Part shown: positions 26,739-36,156 of the stretch, one piece after another | Layout: each line of letters begins with the position of its first letter | How positions within the stretch are numbered: position 1 is the stretch's first letter | NCBI RefSeq assembly: GCF_900156375.1 | Contig: NZ_FTNK01000006.1 | Location: 186,001 to 250,000 of the forward strand | Source: Paenibacillus macquariensis | GTDB lineage: Bacteria; Bacillota; Bacilli; Paenibacillales; Paenibacillaceae | Length of the DNA stretch: 64,000 bases | Direction of reading: 5' to 3' | Notes under the pieces: model-generated | Database searches by the model: none | What the model saw: only the letters and a program-made list of their open reading frames with translations | Told to the model about the DNA's origin: nothing | Made by a program: the position numbers and the translations under genes

Positions 26739-27494
26739 CTATGTGTTAAAACTAAGCAGTAACGATTTAACAATTAAATACCAACCATCAACGAGTACAA
26801 AAAGTAAAATCTTAAACGGCAGTGATATCATTACGGGAGGTAACATCATCATCCCCATGGCCATCAACACACTGGCAACCACAATATCTATAACTAGAAA
26901 GGGTATAAAAATCATAAATCCCATTTGAAATGCCGTCTTAAGCTCACTTATTGCAAAGGAAGGTACCATCACCGTAAGCGGAATATCATTATATGTAGCA
27001 GGCTTCTCCATTTTCGTATAGTTCATGAACAATAACAGGTCTTTCTCTCGTGTATGTGAAAACATGAACTTTTTGATGGGCTCGGAAGCTTTAGTTAAGG
27101 CTTCTGTTTGTGTAATGTCTCCTTTTAAATACGGTTGAAGGGCGACATCATTCATGGATGATAGCGTTGGTGACATCACAAACAATGTTAAGAACAATGC
27201 AAGTCCGACTAACACCTGATTCGGGGGCATTTGTTGTGTCCCTAGTGAAGTTCTGACGAAACCAAGTACAATCACAATCCGGGTAAAACTCGTCATTAAC
27301 ACCAATAAAGCCGGAGCAATACTGATCACAGTGATGAGGAGAAGTATTGACAAGGAGCTAGTAGCTGGTTTCCCAGCCCCAGAATCCCCGATCTGAATAT
27401 CAATATTAGGAATAGGGTCCGCAAAAGCCGCCGTGATGGAGAATAAGCTGACTATTCCTAATAATAAACATACTAATATGAGCTTTTTTTTCAT
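26739..27494 (-). CDS. fliP: Flagellar type III export protein FliP
   Basis: FliP is the main export-pore subunit. The 251-aa protein has a cleavable-looking N-terminal signal (KKKLILVCLLLG through TAAFADP, about residues 1-27). It then has membrane segments with SFTRIVIVLGFVRTSLGTQQ and, near the C-terminus, PSFAISELKTAFQMGFMIF and MMMLPPVMISLPFKILLFVL. These are the two FliP signatures. It overlaps fliO by 4 bp (ATGA). Confidence 0.97.
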   Translation of the reverse strand: MKKKLILVCLLLGIVSLFSITAAFADPIPNIDIQIGDSGAGKPATSSLSILLLITVISIAPALLVLMTSFTRIVIVLGFVRTSLGTQQMPPNQVLVGLALFLTLFVMSPTLSSMNDVALQPYLKGDITQTEALTKASEPIKKFMFSHTREKDLLLFMNYTKMEKPATYNDIPLTVMVPSFAISELKTAFQMGFMIFIPFLVIDIVVASVLMAMGMMMLPPVMISLPFKILLFVLVDGWYLIVKSLLLSFNT

Positions 27495-27997
27495 GGATCA
27501 CTCAACCGATCATTATTATTATCTTCTCGGAGCAGTTCTTCCATTTTGTCTTTTCGGCTAGACATCCGACGAATCTTGGAGTCAAACACTTCATGAAATG
27601 AAGATCCATTTTCTATTTCAATCTCTTGCGAAGGTTGCTCTCTTCGCAATTTACTAACAAGTTTACTTAAGAATGGAGGCAGCATATTACCTTTCATCGC
27701 TGCCTCTTCCTCTAGTGCTGCCAATATAGAGATTACCTCATCCGGATCGGAAATTTTATCAACAAGGTTAATATTTTCACCTACGCCGATCAAATACACA
27801 CTATTTCCTACTTCAATCACTTGTAATGTTTTGTTTGGCCCGAGTCCAACACCACCAAGTATTCGTATGGTTGGATTACTGAACCAAGATTTGTTTTTAG
27901 TGCCCAAGAAACGAATCAACAAAATTATGAGTGCAATGATAACTGCTAAAACAATAATTACATAAACAATATTCAACCCGTAATTCACATCATTCAT
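27491..27997 (-). CDS. fliO: Flagellar biosynthesis protein FliO (FliZ of Bacillus)
   Basis: FliO stabilises FliP during pore assembly. The 168-aa protein has one membrane helix (about 9-30) followed by a small beta domain (RILGGVGLGPNKTLQVIEVGN minus its last residue, then SVYLIGVGENINLVDKI). That is the FliO signature. A charged tail follows. It lies between cheY and fliP, where B. subtilis has fliZ, so naming follows either tradition. Confidence 0.92.
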   Translation of the reverse strand: MNDVNYGLNIVYVIIVLAVIIALIILLIRFLGTKNKSWFSNPTIRILGGVGLGPNKTLQVIEVGNSVYLIGVGENINLVDKISDPDEVISILAALEEEAAMKGNMLPPFLSKLVSKLRREQPSQEIEIENGSSFHEVFDSKIRRMSSRKDKMEELLREDNNNDRLSDP

Positions 27998-28006
27998 AAA
28001 ACGGTC

Positions 28007-28372
28007 CTAAATGCCCAGTGTTTTATTGATTGCTTCAACAACACGATCCGATTGAAACGGCTTAACGATGAAGTCTTTCGCACCCGCCTGAATAGCATCG
28101 ATAACCATAGCTTGCTGACCCATTGCAGAACACATGATAACTTTTGCACTTGGATCAATTTTTTTGATCTCTTTCAATGCAGTAATACCATCCATTTCAG
28201 GCATCGTAATATCCATTGTGATCAAGTCTGGACGAACTTCCTTAAATTTCTCTATGGCTTGAGCACCATCCTGTGCTTCTCCAACTACTTCAAAACCATT
28301 TTTTGTTAAAATATCTCGGATCATCATTCTCATAAAAGCTGCATCATCCACGATAAGAATTCGATTTGCCAT
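28007..28372 (-). CDS. cheY: Chemotaxis response regulator CheY
   Basis: CheY-P binds the flagellar switch; in Bacillales it promotes counter-clockwise rotation. The 121-aa single receiver domain has Asp9, Asp10 and phospho-acceptor Asp54 in ITMDITMPEMDG, plus the conserved CSAMGQ Ser and KDFIVKPF Lys. The start is ATG 28372 (MANRILIVDD), with AGGAGG upstream. An upstream in-frame start at 28426 would overlap fliY and lacks a site. It lies directly after fliY, whose product dephosphorylates CheY-P. Confidence 0.97.
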   Translation of the reverse strand: MANRILIVDDAAFMRMMIRDILTKNGFEVVGEAQDGAQAIEKFKEVRPDLITMDITMPEMDGITALKEIKKIDPSAKVIMCSAMGQQAMVIDAIQAGAKDFIVKPFQSDRVVEAINKTLGI

Positions 28373-28398
28373 TGGTAAAAACCCTCCTCTAATTATGC

Positions 28399-29622
28399 TT
28401 ATTGTAATTTCTGTATACGGTCCCACTGGCTAATGATATCTATCACACGCACACCAAAATTCTCATCGATAACAACAACTTCACCTTTTGCAATCAGTTT
28501 GTTATTCACTAAAATATCAACTGGTTCGCCAGCGAGCTTGTCTAGTTCAACGATCGAACCTTGAGACAATTCAAGAATATCCTTTATTTGCTTATGGGTC
28601 CTTCCTAATTCTACGGTGATTTTAAGGGGAATGTCCATTAATAATTCTAAATTGTTTTGATCAATCTGATTATATGGAGCAGACTGCAGGTTAGCAAACT
28701 GTACAGGCTGTACATTTAGATTACGATTTGGTGCCCCATAATGCTGTGGGGGAGCCGCATATTGCATTTGTTGATTTATGTCGTACCCCGGCATAATGGG
28801 TTGCTGCCCATAGCCATTTGGCTGTGCCTGTATCTGTCCTTGATTACTAGGGCTAGGCTGAGTAGGCGTAGGAGCTGCATAATTCACTGGAGGCTGTACT
28901 TGCTCTACTGCTGCCGCTACTTCTAAGGGTGCAGGCTCTTCTGTTCCACTAATTAATATCCGCACCATCTCTTTTGCGAAGCTTACCGTTAGAAGTTGCA
29001 TGATGGTCGAGTCAATTAGATCTCCAATGGTTAATCGAAATGAAATTTTGATTAATGTCTCTTCCGAAGGAATACTTGACATTCCTTCACCGCTTTCAAT
29101 ATCTAAAATATTGATACCTGGAGGTGAAATGTTTACAAAACGATTAAACAGCGTTGACATGGATGTTGCTGAGGACCCCATCATTTGGTTCATAGCTTCT
29201 TGAACAGCACTGATATGAATCTCATTCAACTCTTCCGTGGAAGGATTACCCTCACCACCAAGCATCAAATCTGCGATAACTTGTGCATCTCTATTCTTGA
29301 TGACTAGGGAATTAATACCTTCAAACCCTTCAACATACGTTACATGGACAGCTACGTGTGGTTTAGGGAACTCATTTTCGAATTGAGATCGGGTGATAAT
29401 TGAAACTCTTGGTGTGGTAATCTCCACTTTTTTGCCAAGCAATGTCGAAAGTGCTGTGGCTGCACTACCAAATGTAATGTTACCAATTTCACCCAAAGCA
29501 TCTTGTTCAAGCGGTATCAGATAGTCATCAACCGTTTCTATGGTTTCCACAGGACTATCTGAATCAGATTGTCTAAGAAGAGCATCAATTTCCTCTTGGG
29601 ACAAATAATCTTTACTCGTCAT
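28399..29622 (-). CDS. fliY: Flagellar switch phosphatase FliY
   Basis: FliY is a switch component fused to a CheY-P phosphatase, typical of Gram-positives. In order, the 407-aa protein has an N-terminal CheY-binding peptide (YLSQEEIDALLRQSDS), a CheC-like domain with two phosphatase motifs (DALGEIGN at 41-48 and ISAVQEAMNQMMGS near 145), a Gln/Pro/Asn-rich linker (about 230-310) and a FliN/SpoA domain (MDIPLKITVELGRTHKQIKD onward). The start is ATG 29622, with AAGGAG upstream. It overlaps the 3' end of fliM by 11 bp. Confidence 0.96.
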   Translation of the reverse strand: MTSKDYLSQEEIDALLRQSDSDSPVETIETVDDYLIPLEQDALGEIGNITFGSAATALSTLLGKKVEITTPRVSIITRSQFENEFPKPHVAVHVTYVEGFEGINSLVIKNRDAQVIADLMLGGEGNPSTEELNEIHISAVQEAMNQMMGSSATSMSTLFNRFVNISPPGINILDIESGEGMSSIPSEETLIKISFRLTIGDLIDSTIMQLLTVSFAKEMVRILISGTEEPAPLEVAAAVEQVQPPVNYAAPTPTQPSPSNQGQIQAQPNGYGQQPIMPGYDINQQMQYAAPPQHYGAPNRNLNVQPVQFANLQSAPYNQIDQNNLELLMDIPLKITVELGRTHKQIKDILELSQGSIVELDKLAGEPVDILVNNKLIAKGEVVVIDENFGVRVIDIISQWDRIQKLQ

Positions 29623-30610
29623 GATCTTCAACTCCTTCACTGACAATTTCATCAATTTGTATTGCAATGCGATCCTTCAATGTCCCAGGACTTCCAATAA
29701 ACTTCAATTTATCTCCTACTTTAATGGATAGCCCCGAGTTGACCGGCTTATTTAAACTGATGACATCTCCCACGGACAATCCCAAAAATTCAGAAATAGA
29801 TAATTTTGAATTACCCAGTTCAGCTACAATCTTTAATTTCGCATGTCTAACATGTTGTTTTAAAGATTCTACTTCAACAGGTTCACTTATTTTCTTCTGC
29901 GACACGAACCATTGGTGTGCCGACAATTTGGACATAATAGGCTCTAGAACAACGTGAGGGATACATAGATTGATCATCCCAGTTGTATCACCAATTTTGG
30001 TACTTAATGATATCAACGCAATAGTCTCATTGGGTGATACAATCTGCATGAACTGTGGATTAGTCTCCATGGCTTCCATACGCGGAGTGATATCTAATAC
30101 CGTCTTCCACGCTTCTTGCAAACTTTCAAATGCCCTACCAAAAATTCGCTCCATAATCGTCGTTTCTATCTCAGTGAGTGAATTGATCTTGGAAGGCGCA
30201 TTCCCCATACCACCGAGCAATCGATCTAACATAGCGTAAGCTACATTCGGATGAACTTCCATGACCATTCTACCTTTAAGTGGCTCTGCTTCAAAAATAT
30301 TAAGAATCGTCATCTTAGGTATAGAACGAATAAATTCATCATACGGAAGCTGTTCCACCTGAACGACGCTAATTTGCACAAAAGTTCTTAACTGTGCTGA
30401 AAAATAAGTTGTAAGATATCTCGCAAAATTCTCATGGATCCGTGTTAAGCTGCGTATATGATCTTTAGAGAAACGTACAGCTCTCTTAAAGTCATAAGAA
30501 CGGATTTTTTTCTGTGTGTCTTCTTTTTTGAGCTCTTCAGCGTCCATTTCTCCAGAAGATAGTGCAGCGAGCAGGGCGTCAATCTCGTTTTGTGATAATA
30601 CATCTACCAA
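29612..30610 (-). CDS. fliM: Flagellar motor switch protein FliM
   Basis: FliM is the C-ring subunit that binds CheY-P. The 332-aa protein has the N-terminal CheY-binding peptide LSQNEIDALLAALSSG, a CheC-like middle domain without phosphatase residues, and a C-terminal SpoA domain (LGNSKLSISEFLGLSVGDVI and following). The start is TTG at 30610, preceded by AGGGGGTGA. The gene overlaps fliY, as in B. subtilis. Confidence 0.97.
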   Translation of the reverse strand: MVDVLSQNEIDALLAALSSGEMDAEELKKEDTQKKIRSYDFKRAVRFSKDHIRSLTRIHENFARYLTTYFSAQLRTFVQISVVQVEQLPYDEFIRSIPKMTILNIFEAEPLKGRMVMEVHPNVAYAMLDRLLGGMGNAPSKINSLTEIETTIMERIFGRAFESLQEAWKTVLDITPRMEAMETNPQFMQIVSPNETIALISLSTKIGDTTGMINLCIPHVVLEPIMSKLSAHQWFVSQKKISEPVEVESLKQHVRHAKLKIVAELGNSKLSISEFLGLSVGDVISLNKPVNSGLSIKVGDKLKFIGSPGTLKDRIAIQIDEIVSEGVEDHDE

Positions 30611-30652
30611 TCATCTCACCCCCTTACAGGATTATGTCCAATGCTTCAATTA

Positions 30653-31114
30653 TTAGGTTGATGCTAACAAGTAATCAGTGATCTCGATTTGAGTCAATTT
30701 CCCCTCGGTTAAGGTTTTATTAATCAAATTGATCAATTTTGCGCTTAATTGATCTTTACCATTCGCACCTTTTAAATCCTCAGCTTTTGTATCAGCAAGT
30801 GTTTTGAGGATAATTGGCTTGATTTTGATATCTTTGATCTTGTCAAACTCTTCCTTAGACTTCTTGGTATCCAATTGAAACGCAAAATTCATCAATACGA
30901 TATAATCGGGATCCGAGAGGTTTGTTTTAATTCCAGTAATTTCTGAAGTCAATTCTACGATTTCATCCGCTGACAAATGTCTTGTCTCAACGGAATTAAC
31001 AGCATTAGCGACATCATCCTTTGGAAACTGATTTGCCATCAATAAGAAGACGGCTAGTACGATCAAAGTGATGGCTAACAAAATTGTAATCAGCCATGGC
31101 ATCATCTTTTTCAT
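30653..31114 (-). CDS. fliL: Flagellar basal body-associated protein FliL
   Basis: FliL surrounds and supports stator units at the basal body. The 153-aa protein has a single N-terminal membrane helix (about 6-27) and a periplasm-type domain with the family features TSEITGIKTNLSDPDYIVLM minus its last residues and a C-terminal LTEGKLTQIEITDYLL. It overlaps flbD by 4 bp (ATGA). Confidence 0.94.
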   Translation of the reverse strand: MKKMMPWLITILLAITLIVLAVFLLMANQFPKDDVANAVNSVETRHLSADEIVELTSEITGIKTNLSDPDYIVLMNFAFQLDTKKSKEEFDKIKDIKIKPIILKTLADTKAEDLKGANGKDQLSAKLINLINKTLTEGKLTQIEITDYLLAST

Positions 31115-31335
31115 GGGGTTTCCTCCGTTTGTTGTACTTTAATAGTTGCATTATTCAGGCCAATCTCTTGACTATATTGTTTCACAAGTGAGATAACCTC
31201 GGCAGCCTTTTCAAGTACTATTAATCTTTTTCCTGTGATTAACGTTATGTAGGTATCAGGTGTTTCTTCGACCATTTCAATCAATAGAGCATTCAACCAC
31301 ATTTTTGAACCATTAATTCTAGTTACCGAGATCAT
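31111..31335 (-). CDS. flbD: Flagellar protein FlbD (SwrD)
   Basis: This small protein, called SwrD in B. subtilis, raises flagellar power during swarming. The 74-aa sequence has the family start MISVTRINGSKMWLNALLIE, VEETPDTYITLITGKRLIVL and VISLVKQYSQEIGLN. Its ATG has GGAGGG upstream. It lies between the hook gene and fliL, the conserved position. Confidence 0.95.
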   Translation of the reverse strand: MISVTRINGSKMWLNALLIEMVEETPDTYITLITGKRLIVLEKAAEVISLVKQYSQEIGLNNATIKVQQTEETP

Positions 31336-31393
31336 AATAACCCTCCTATGAAAATTTGGGAGAGGAGATTATCCCTCCCCTCCCGCTAAATCA

Positions 31394-32212
31394 TTAACGT
31401 TTCAGATTAACCACTTCTTGGAGGATTTCATCAGATGTTGTTATGATACGAGAATTAGCTTGGAAACCACGTTGTGCAACAATCATCTCAGTAAACTCAC
31501 TTGTAAGATCTACGTTAGACATTTCCAATTGTCCAGCAATGATAGCTCCAGTGCCAAACTCAGTACTATTTGCTGTTCCTGGTTCAAACTCACCGTCAGG
31601 ACTCGCATTTAACGTTACACGGTACAAGTTACCACCAATCTTCTCAAGCCCTTCAGGATTGGTCACCTTAGCTACGCCAAGCTGAACTCCTGGTACTGTC
31701 GTTCCATCAGCCATTTTTTGAACAATTGTACCGTCCTGCGCGATTGTAAAAGCCGTAACCTCTGCGTCAATATTGATTGGTCCACCGTCGGAATCTAATA
31801 CAAACAGTCCATCTGATGTTACTAGATTACGTGCGGCATCAATATGGAAGTCACCGGCACGTGTTAGAAAAGGAACGTCCTGATCCTCATTCATCTTCAC
31901 CAAAAAGAATCCATCTCCATCAATCCGTAAATCCGTTGGATTGTTGGTTGTCATAGCACTTCCTGCCAAATGCAATGTGTCAATGGACCCAATCGACACC
32001 CCTAGACCGATCTGTTTAGCATTCACACCACCTTGAGTAGTATCATTTGGGGGTGTTACACCTGAAACCGTTTGGCTCATAATATCTTTGAACATCACTC
32101 GACCAGACTTAAATCCAATCGTATTCACATTGGCAATGTTATTACCAATAACATCCAACTTTGTTTGAAAGCCTTTCATACCCGAAACCCCTGAATACAT
32201 AGATCTTAACAT
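31394..32212 (-). CDS. flgE: Flagellar hook protein (FlgE/FlgG family)
   Basis: This is an axial protein of the hook/distal rod family. The 272-aa protein has the N-terminal signature MYSGVSGMKGFQTKLDVIGN minus its last residue, then NIANVNTIGFKSGR, a TNNPTDLRIDGDGFFLV segment, and the C-terminal helix with NSRIITTSDEILQEVVNLKR. At this locus Bacillales encode a short FlgG-like hook protein of about 265-270 aa, usually named FlgE (formerly FlgG). It follows flgD and the small hook-assembly gene. The FlgE versus FlgG name cannot be settled from length alone. Confidence 0.92.
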   Translation of the reverse strand: MLRSMYSGVSGMKGFQTKLDVIGNNIANVNTIGFKSGRVMFKDIMSQTVSGVTPPNDTTQGGVNAKQIGLGVSIGSIDTLHLAGSAMTTNNPTDLRIDGDGFFLVKMNEDQDVPFLTRAGDFHIDAARNLVTSDGLFVLDSDGGPINIDAEVTAFTIAQDGTIVQKMADGTTVPGVQLGVAKVTNPEGLEKIGGNLYRVTLNASPDGEFEPGTANSTEFGTGAIIAGQLEMSNVDLTSEFTEMIVAQRGFQANSRIITTSDEILQEVVNLKR

Positions 32213-32292
32213 TCTATTATTCCTCCTTATTAAGTAGCATGGACCATATCAATCGATCAACAGTCCTCTGGCTTCCGGTTCGGGCCAGCCAG

Positions 32293-32682
32293 TTATGAAA
32301 TAATGACAGCACTATCAATTTTCGTGAAGACGTTATCCTTCATGGATCCACCGTCCATCGCCGTTACAACCGTACGGTTCGGTATATTCACAATCAAGGC
32401 CATATCATTCAATAATATAAGTGATTCTTTACTTCCTTTTGCTGCTGCCTGATCAACAGCATCGGATATTCGTGCCAACTGTTCTCTGGGGATCTCAATC
32501 CCTCGTTGCTCTAAACGTTTTGCAGCATGATTGCTGAACTTGAGCAAATTTTTCTGCAACAGTTGATCAAAGGAGGCCTTATCCGTTTCAATCTGGGGTT
32601 TACGGGCATTACTTCTGTTGGAAGAAGCTACTGGATTTACTTTGGCTGGATATAATTGCCCAATCGTCATCCGTTCACTCAT
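32293..32682 (-). CDS. Flagellar operon protein, TIGR02530 family
   Basis: The 129-aa protein matches the small family found between flgD and flgE in many Gram-positives. It has an N-terminal disordered region, then SFDQLLQKNLLKFSNHAAKR, LEQRGIEIPREQLARISDAV and a beta-rich end with VNIPNRTVVTAMDGG. Its role in hook assembly is inferred from position; no catalytic residues are apparent. It overlaps flgD by 4 bp (ATGA). Confidence 0.88.
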   Translation of the reverse strand: MSERMTIGQLYPAKVNPVASSNRSNARKPQIETDKASFDQLLQKNLLKFSNHAAKRLEQRGIEIPREQLARISDAVDQAAAKGSKESLILLNDMALIVNIPNRTVVTAMDGGSMKDNVFTKIDSAVIIS

Positions 32683-33212
32683 GGGGTTGTCCCGCTTTCT
32701 TCTACATCCGTCTCCTTATCAGGTTCCACGTTATTATCCACATCTGGCTGCACATTAGGATCCTTAATAACTACTTTTGGTTCTGCTATTTCGAGTATTA
32801 GATTAACCGGAATAGCTTCTTTTCCTACTGTTGCATACTGAACCCCATCACGGATAACAATTGAAGTCACCGTTCCTGTTTTCACTTCCGAGTTACTACC
32901 AGAAGTTTCTGTGCTTACCCAACTTATATCTTTACCAATAAGTCCAGATACACTGCCAAGTGATTGGTTCAATGTTGTCAATTGACCAGATATATTCATC
33001 AATTGCTCAACGGATGTAAACTGAGCCATCTGTGCGATGAATTCCTTATCTTCCAGCGGTTGCATTGGATCTTGATTCTTAAGCTGGGCCATCATGATCT
33101 TTAGGAACTGATCCTTACCCATCGCTGAAGTATCCTTTTTACTTGCTGTCTGTACATTACTTGTAGAATAATTAGGCCAAATATTTTTTGTTGAAATGTT
33201 ATCTGAAGCCAC
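32679..33212 (-). CDS. flgD: Flagellar hook assembly scaffold FlgD
   Basis: FlgD caps the growing hook. The 177-aa protein has the N-terminal FlgD motif MGKDQFLKIMMAQLKNQDPM then QPLEDKEFIAQMAQFTSVEQ, and a short C-terminal part with SVSGLIGKDISWV. It ends in an acidic, repetitive tail (Asp/Glu/Val/Pro) and lacks the full FlgD tudor/Fn3 region of enterics, as in Bacillus. The start is GTG at 33212 with GGAGGTG upstream. Confidence 0.93.
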   Translation of the reverse strand: MASDNISTKNIWPNYSTSNVQTASKKDTSAMGKDQFLKIMMAQLKNQDPMQPLEDKEFIAQMAQFTSVEQLMNISGQLTTLNQSLGSVSGLIGKDISWVSTETSGSNSEVKTGTVTSIVIRDGVQYATVGKEAIPVNLILEIAEPKVVIKDPNVQPDVDNNVEPDKETDVEESGTTP

Positions 33213-33229
33213 ATTTTCACCTCCGCTCT

Positions 33230-34672
33230 TTAAGCTTTCGCTACAAATGTACTACCGTTATCTGTATTGATTTGCGCCGATAACCTGTCATTCCATTCCT
33301 CAGTCAGCTCAGCTACCACTAATGAATCATCAGATTGACCATCGCGTTCTTTAGATCTACGATTGGATTGTTGTTGACCAGCACTAGGCTGACGGCCATC
33401 TTGGTACATATGAGATTGTAGTGATTGATTCTGAGTCACTTCCAACTTCTCGACTTGCAGTCCTTGAGACTGAAGTGCTGTTCGTAGTTGAGACATTTGC
33501 TGTTCAAGCAAATCTTTTGCACCCGCATGCTCTGTCATAAACGTAGCTACCAATTGTCCATTCAACATCGTAATCTTAATATCCACTTGCCCCAAATGTT
33601 CTGGATAAAGAGATATTCTTGCTTCAGTCATGCCATTTTGCTTCACAATATCCAGCTTGTTAACTACAAAACTAGTCATTTCTTTGGCAAATTGTTCAAC
33701 AGGAATAGCCGCTGCCGCTGCTTTTAGAGGATTCTTTATTCCTTCTCTCATAACGAGCTCACCAGCTGTAAACGTCCCTTCACTCGTGCTTAGAGCATCA
33801 ACTTCCTTCACTGTCGAATCCTCATCCACAGATGCTAATGCTGCAGGTACTATGTTACTTTGAGTTAACAAGGTCCCTTGTACTGTCTTGACGGATTGAT
33901 CAGTTTGCACGGTTGAAGACGACGGAACTACATTCTGATTACTCAAGACTGCTGCTCTACTTTGAACAGAAATGCCCTGATTATCTGTTAATCTACTCAC
34001 GGTAACATTCTGGTTGGAAGAAGCGTGGTCAGTTGTTGTATTACCTTGAGCAGTACCCAGAGACTTCTGTTGGTCCACAACTCCTGCTGCTTGCAATAGA
34101 CCCTCAAAAGAAGCTAACAATTGAACAGCTTGTGCAGAGGTATTCGTAGTAATATCTTTATTCTGCAGTAAAGCTACTAATTGACTTAGCCCATCTTGCA
34201 ATGCAAATCTAATCGTTCCAGGATCGTCTGCGAGCTTGGATATGGTAGAAGCCTCTTCCAGATCAATAGGTTGAGATCCCAATTCGTTTGGGTTTAACAA
34301 CGTATTTACTTGTTGTAGCCAGCCTTGAAGAATCGCCATAAGAGCTGGATCTTCCGTTATTGCCTCATCAAGTTTAGTCATATCATCATTAAGCCCTTGC
34401 AGTAGTTGGACAAGCGGATCTGCTACTGTCGATGTATTCTCTTTTAGTGAAGTATTCTGGAGTAATCCTTCCAACAATGTAGCTGCATCTGAAAGAGAAA
34501 TAAGTGACTTTTCCGTCTCTCCTCCTCCCAAGAGTTGCGAGAACGATTGATCTACCACTGGAGCATTTCCATCACTAGTATTAACGGAAGCTTCTGTGGA
34601 TACCTTCCCAGTTGTTGAGCCCGTACTCACATTTGAAGTGCTACTTGCCATATTTTTAAAAATAAGCGTCAT
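33230..34672 (-). CDS. fliK: Flagellar hook-length control protein FliK
   Basis: FliK measures hook length and triggers the FlhB specificity switch. The 480-aa protein has a long Ser/Thr/Gln/Asn-rich N-terminal region and a conserved C-terminal domain (about 340-440) with EARISLYPEHLGQVDIKITM and LLEQQMSQLRTALQSQGLQV. The start is ATG 34672, with AAGGAGG upstream; other in-frame starts lie a few codons either side. It follows ylxF and precedes flgD. A second FliK-like protein is encoded at 54.6-56.7 kb. Confidence 0.92.
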   Translation of the reverse strand: MTLIFKNMASSTSNVSTGSTTGKVSTEASVNTSDGNAPVVDQSFSQLLGGGETEKSLISLSDAATLLEGLLQNTSLKENTSTVADPLVQLLQGLNDDMTKLDEAITEDPALMAILQGWLQQVNTLLNPNELGSQPIDLEEASTISKLADDPGTIRFALQDGLSQLVALLQNKDITTNTSAQAVQLLASFEGLLQAAGVVDQQKSLGTAQGNTTTDHASSNQNVTVSRLTDNQGISVQSRAAVLSNQNVVPSSSTVQTDQSVKTVQGTLLTQSNIVPAALASVDEDSTVKEVDALSTSEGTFTAGELVMREGIKNPLKAAAAAIPVEQFAKEMTSFVVNKLDIVKQNGMTEARISLYPEHLGQVDIKITMLNGQLVATFMTEHAGAKDLLEQQMSQLRTALQSQGLQVEKLEVTQNQSLQSHMYQDGRQPSAGQQQSNRRSKERDGQSDDSLVVAELTEEWNDRLSAQINTDNGSTFVAKA

Positions 34673-34719
34673 CGTATTTTTCACCTCCTTCCATATCATT
34701 CGTGGAAAATGAACCCTAC

Positions 34720-35649
34720 CTATTTACTCATAAGTTTATTGAGTATTTTGGCTGTCGTCACTGAATCAATAGATGACATCTTACCAAGTATGGATGAACG
34801 TGTCTTATCGTCCACAGAGTTTAATATCGTTAACGTCTTCTCCGGACTAATTTTATATGTCTGGAAGAGTAGATCTGCAGCACTTTGTGGCGTCATGGTT
34901 GCAAAGGTCTGACTCAACTGACTCTTATTCAGTTTGTCTGATGTTTGAGTTGTTGCCGTATCATTCTTCTTCACTCGCGATTGAAGTGCAGAAATTTGTA
35001 AATCCTGAGCTGGTTTAGCATCTTTCATCATCATCGTCACTTCTGCCGCAACTTTCGGATCCATTTTCTCAAAGATAGCGATTCTCTTATCACTCTTCAT
35101 AGATTCGAACATGAGTACCATTTCTTCCAAGGTCAAGTTTTGTATGATGGGTGCAGCTTTACTTGGACTTAAGTTTCCGTACATCTTAGCTAGTTCATCA
35201 ATTTGCTTTTGATAGTTATCTACCTTTTGCTCTGGATTTTCAGCTAGGATACTTTCGTTTTGCAACGTTTCTATTTGACTCTGTAAATCTTTTAATTGCG
35301 TATCTTGTTGCGTTTTACCTTCAGTTGCTTGCTTTAATTCCGTTTGTTGAGCACTCAGCTTATCTTTAAGTTCTTTAATCGTAGATTCTGCACTTTTTAT
35401 CTCTTCTTTATTCTCTTGTAGCTTCGTTTTTTCCGGATCTAGATTTGGAGCAGGTACCCAATTCTGAACAACCGGAATTTTATTAGCTATTTCAAGAGCA
35501 GCATTACGAATATTCATATTAAATAGAATTAGTAATACGCCAAGGAGAACTATTGTGAAAATTATAGGGATCATTAACACTAAAAATCGCTCAAAGCCCC
35601 CTGCTGATTCCTTCTCAACTTCTTCAAAATCATTATAATTACGAGCCAC
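34720..35649 (-). CDS. ylxF: YlxF/MotE-like protein with MgtE N-terminal-type domain
   Basis: The 309-aa protein has one membrane helix (about 22-45), a long coiled-coil (about 75-150), and a C-terminal superhelical domain resembling the MgtE N-terminal repeat (MYGNLSPSKAAPIIQNLTLE, KRIAIFEKMDPKVAAEVTMM, then MTPQSAADLLFQTYKISPEK). MotE of alphaproteobacteria, a chaperone for MotC, shares this layout. The start is GTG at 35649 with GGGAGG upstream. Its position between fliJ and fliK matches B. subtilis ylxF, whose role is not well defined. Confidence 0.88.
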   Translation of the reverse strand: MARNYNDFEEVEKESAGGFERFLVLMIPIIFTIVLLGVLLILFNMNIRNAALEIANKIPVVQNWVPAPNLDPEKTKLQENKEEIKSAESTIKELKDKLSAQQTELKQATEGKTQQDTQLKDLQSQIETLQNESILAENPEQKVDNYQKQIDELAKMYGNLSPSKAAPIIQNLTLEEMVLMFESMKSDKRIAIFEKMDPKVAAEVTMMMKDAKPAQDLQISALQSRVKKNDTATTQTSDKLNKSQLSQTFATMTPQSAADLLFQTYKISPEKTLTILNSVDDKTRSSILGKMSSIDSVTTAKILNKLMSK

Positions 35650-35702
35650 TGTTATTCCTCCCTAAGGGGCAAGACATTTGTTACATCCTCCATAGCTTGA
35701 AT

Positions 35703-36146
35703 CTAGCGAACATTCATAGCAAAACGTACTGTTGCTATTTCATCAAGTTCGTTTTGTTCACGGAGGTTTGTTTCATGTTGAAACTTGTCTTTTGCTTTTT
35801 CTCGCGATTTAACCCATACTTTTTCATCGACCATTTTATCAGTCAAATGACTCTGACTCTTTCGAACGACCACGTTTGCTTTACGAACATCTAAAAGTTT
35901 ATTGATAATACACTGGTCAAGATGTTCAACATACGTTTGAATTTCCCGAATTTTTGCTACTGAAGCTGCATTCTCTACTTCTAAATGAAGTTGATCCGTC
36001 ATGTTCATTCTAATATTCTCATATTCATGTAATGACTTTTCTTCTTCTTGAAGTTTTACGATTGCACTAGATAACAACCATTCTGCTTGGGCCTTTTCGT
36101 TCCCCTTCAGATTCACAATATTCTGAAATGCATAATGAAATCTCAT
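35703..36146 (-). CDS. fliJ: Flagellar export chaperone/coupling protein FliJ
   Basis: FliJ is the coiled-coil stalk in the FliH-FliI ATPase complex. The 147-aa protein is almost wholly helical and charged, with a continuous coiled-coil and no membrane segment, starting MRFHYAFQNIVNLKGNEK. Sequence conservation of FliJ is low; the call rests on length, predicted coiled-coil and position directly after fliI. Confidence 0.88.
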   Translation of the reverse strand: MRFHYAFQNIVNLKGNEKAQAEWLLSSAIVKLQEEEKSLHEYENIRMNMTDQLHLEVENAASVAKIREIQTYVEHLDQCIINKLLDVRKANVVVRKSQSHLTDKMVDEKVWVKSREKAKDKFQHETNLREQNELDEIATVRFAMNVR

Positions 36147-36156
36147 GCTTTAGTGG

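Noticed and set aside
28373..28426. N-terminal extension of CheY
   Set aside because: It overlaps the end of fliY and precedes an AGGAGG that serves ATG 28372; CheY homologues start there.
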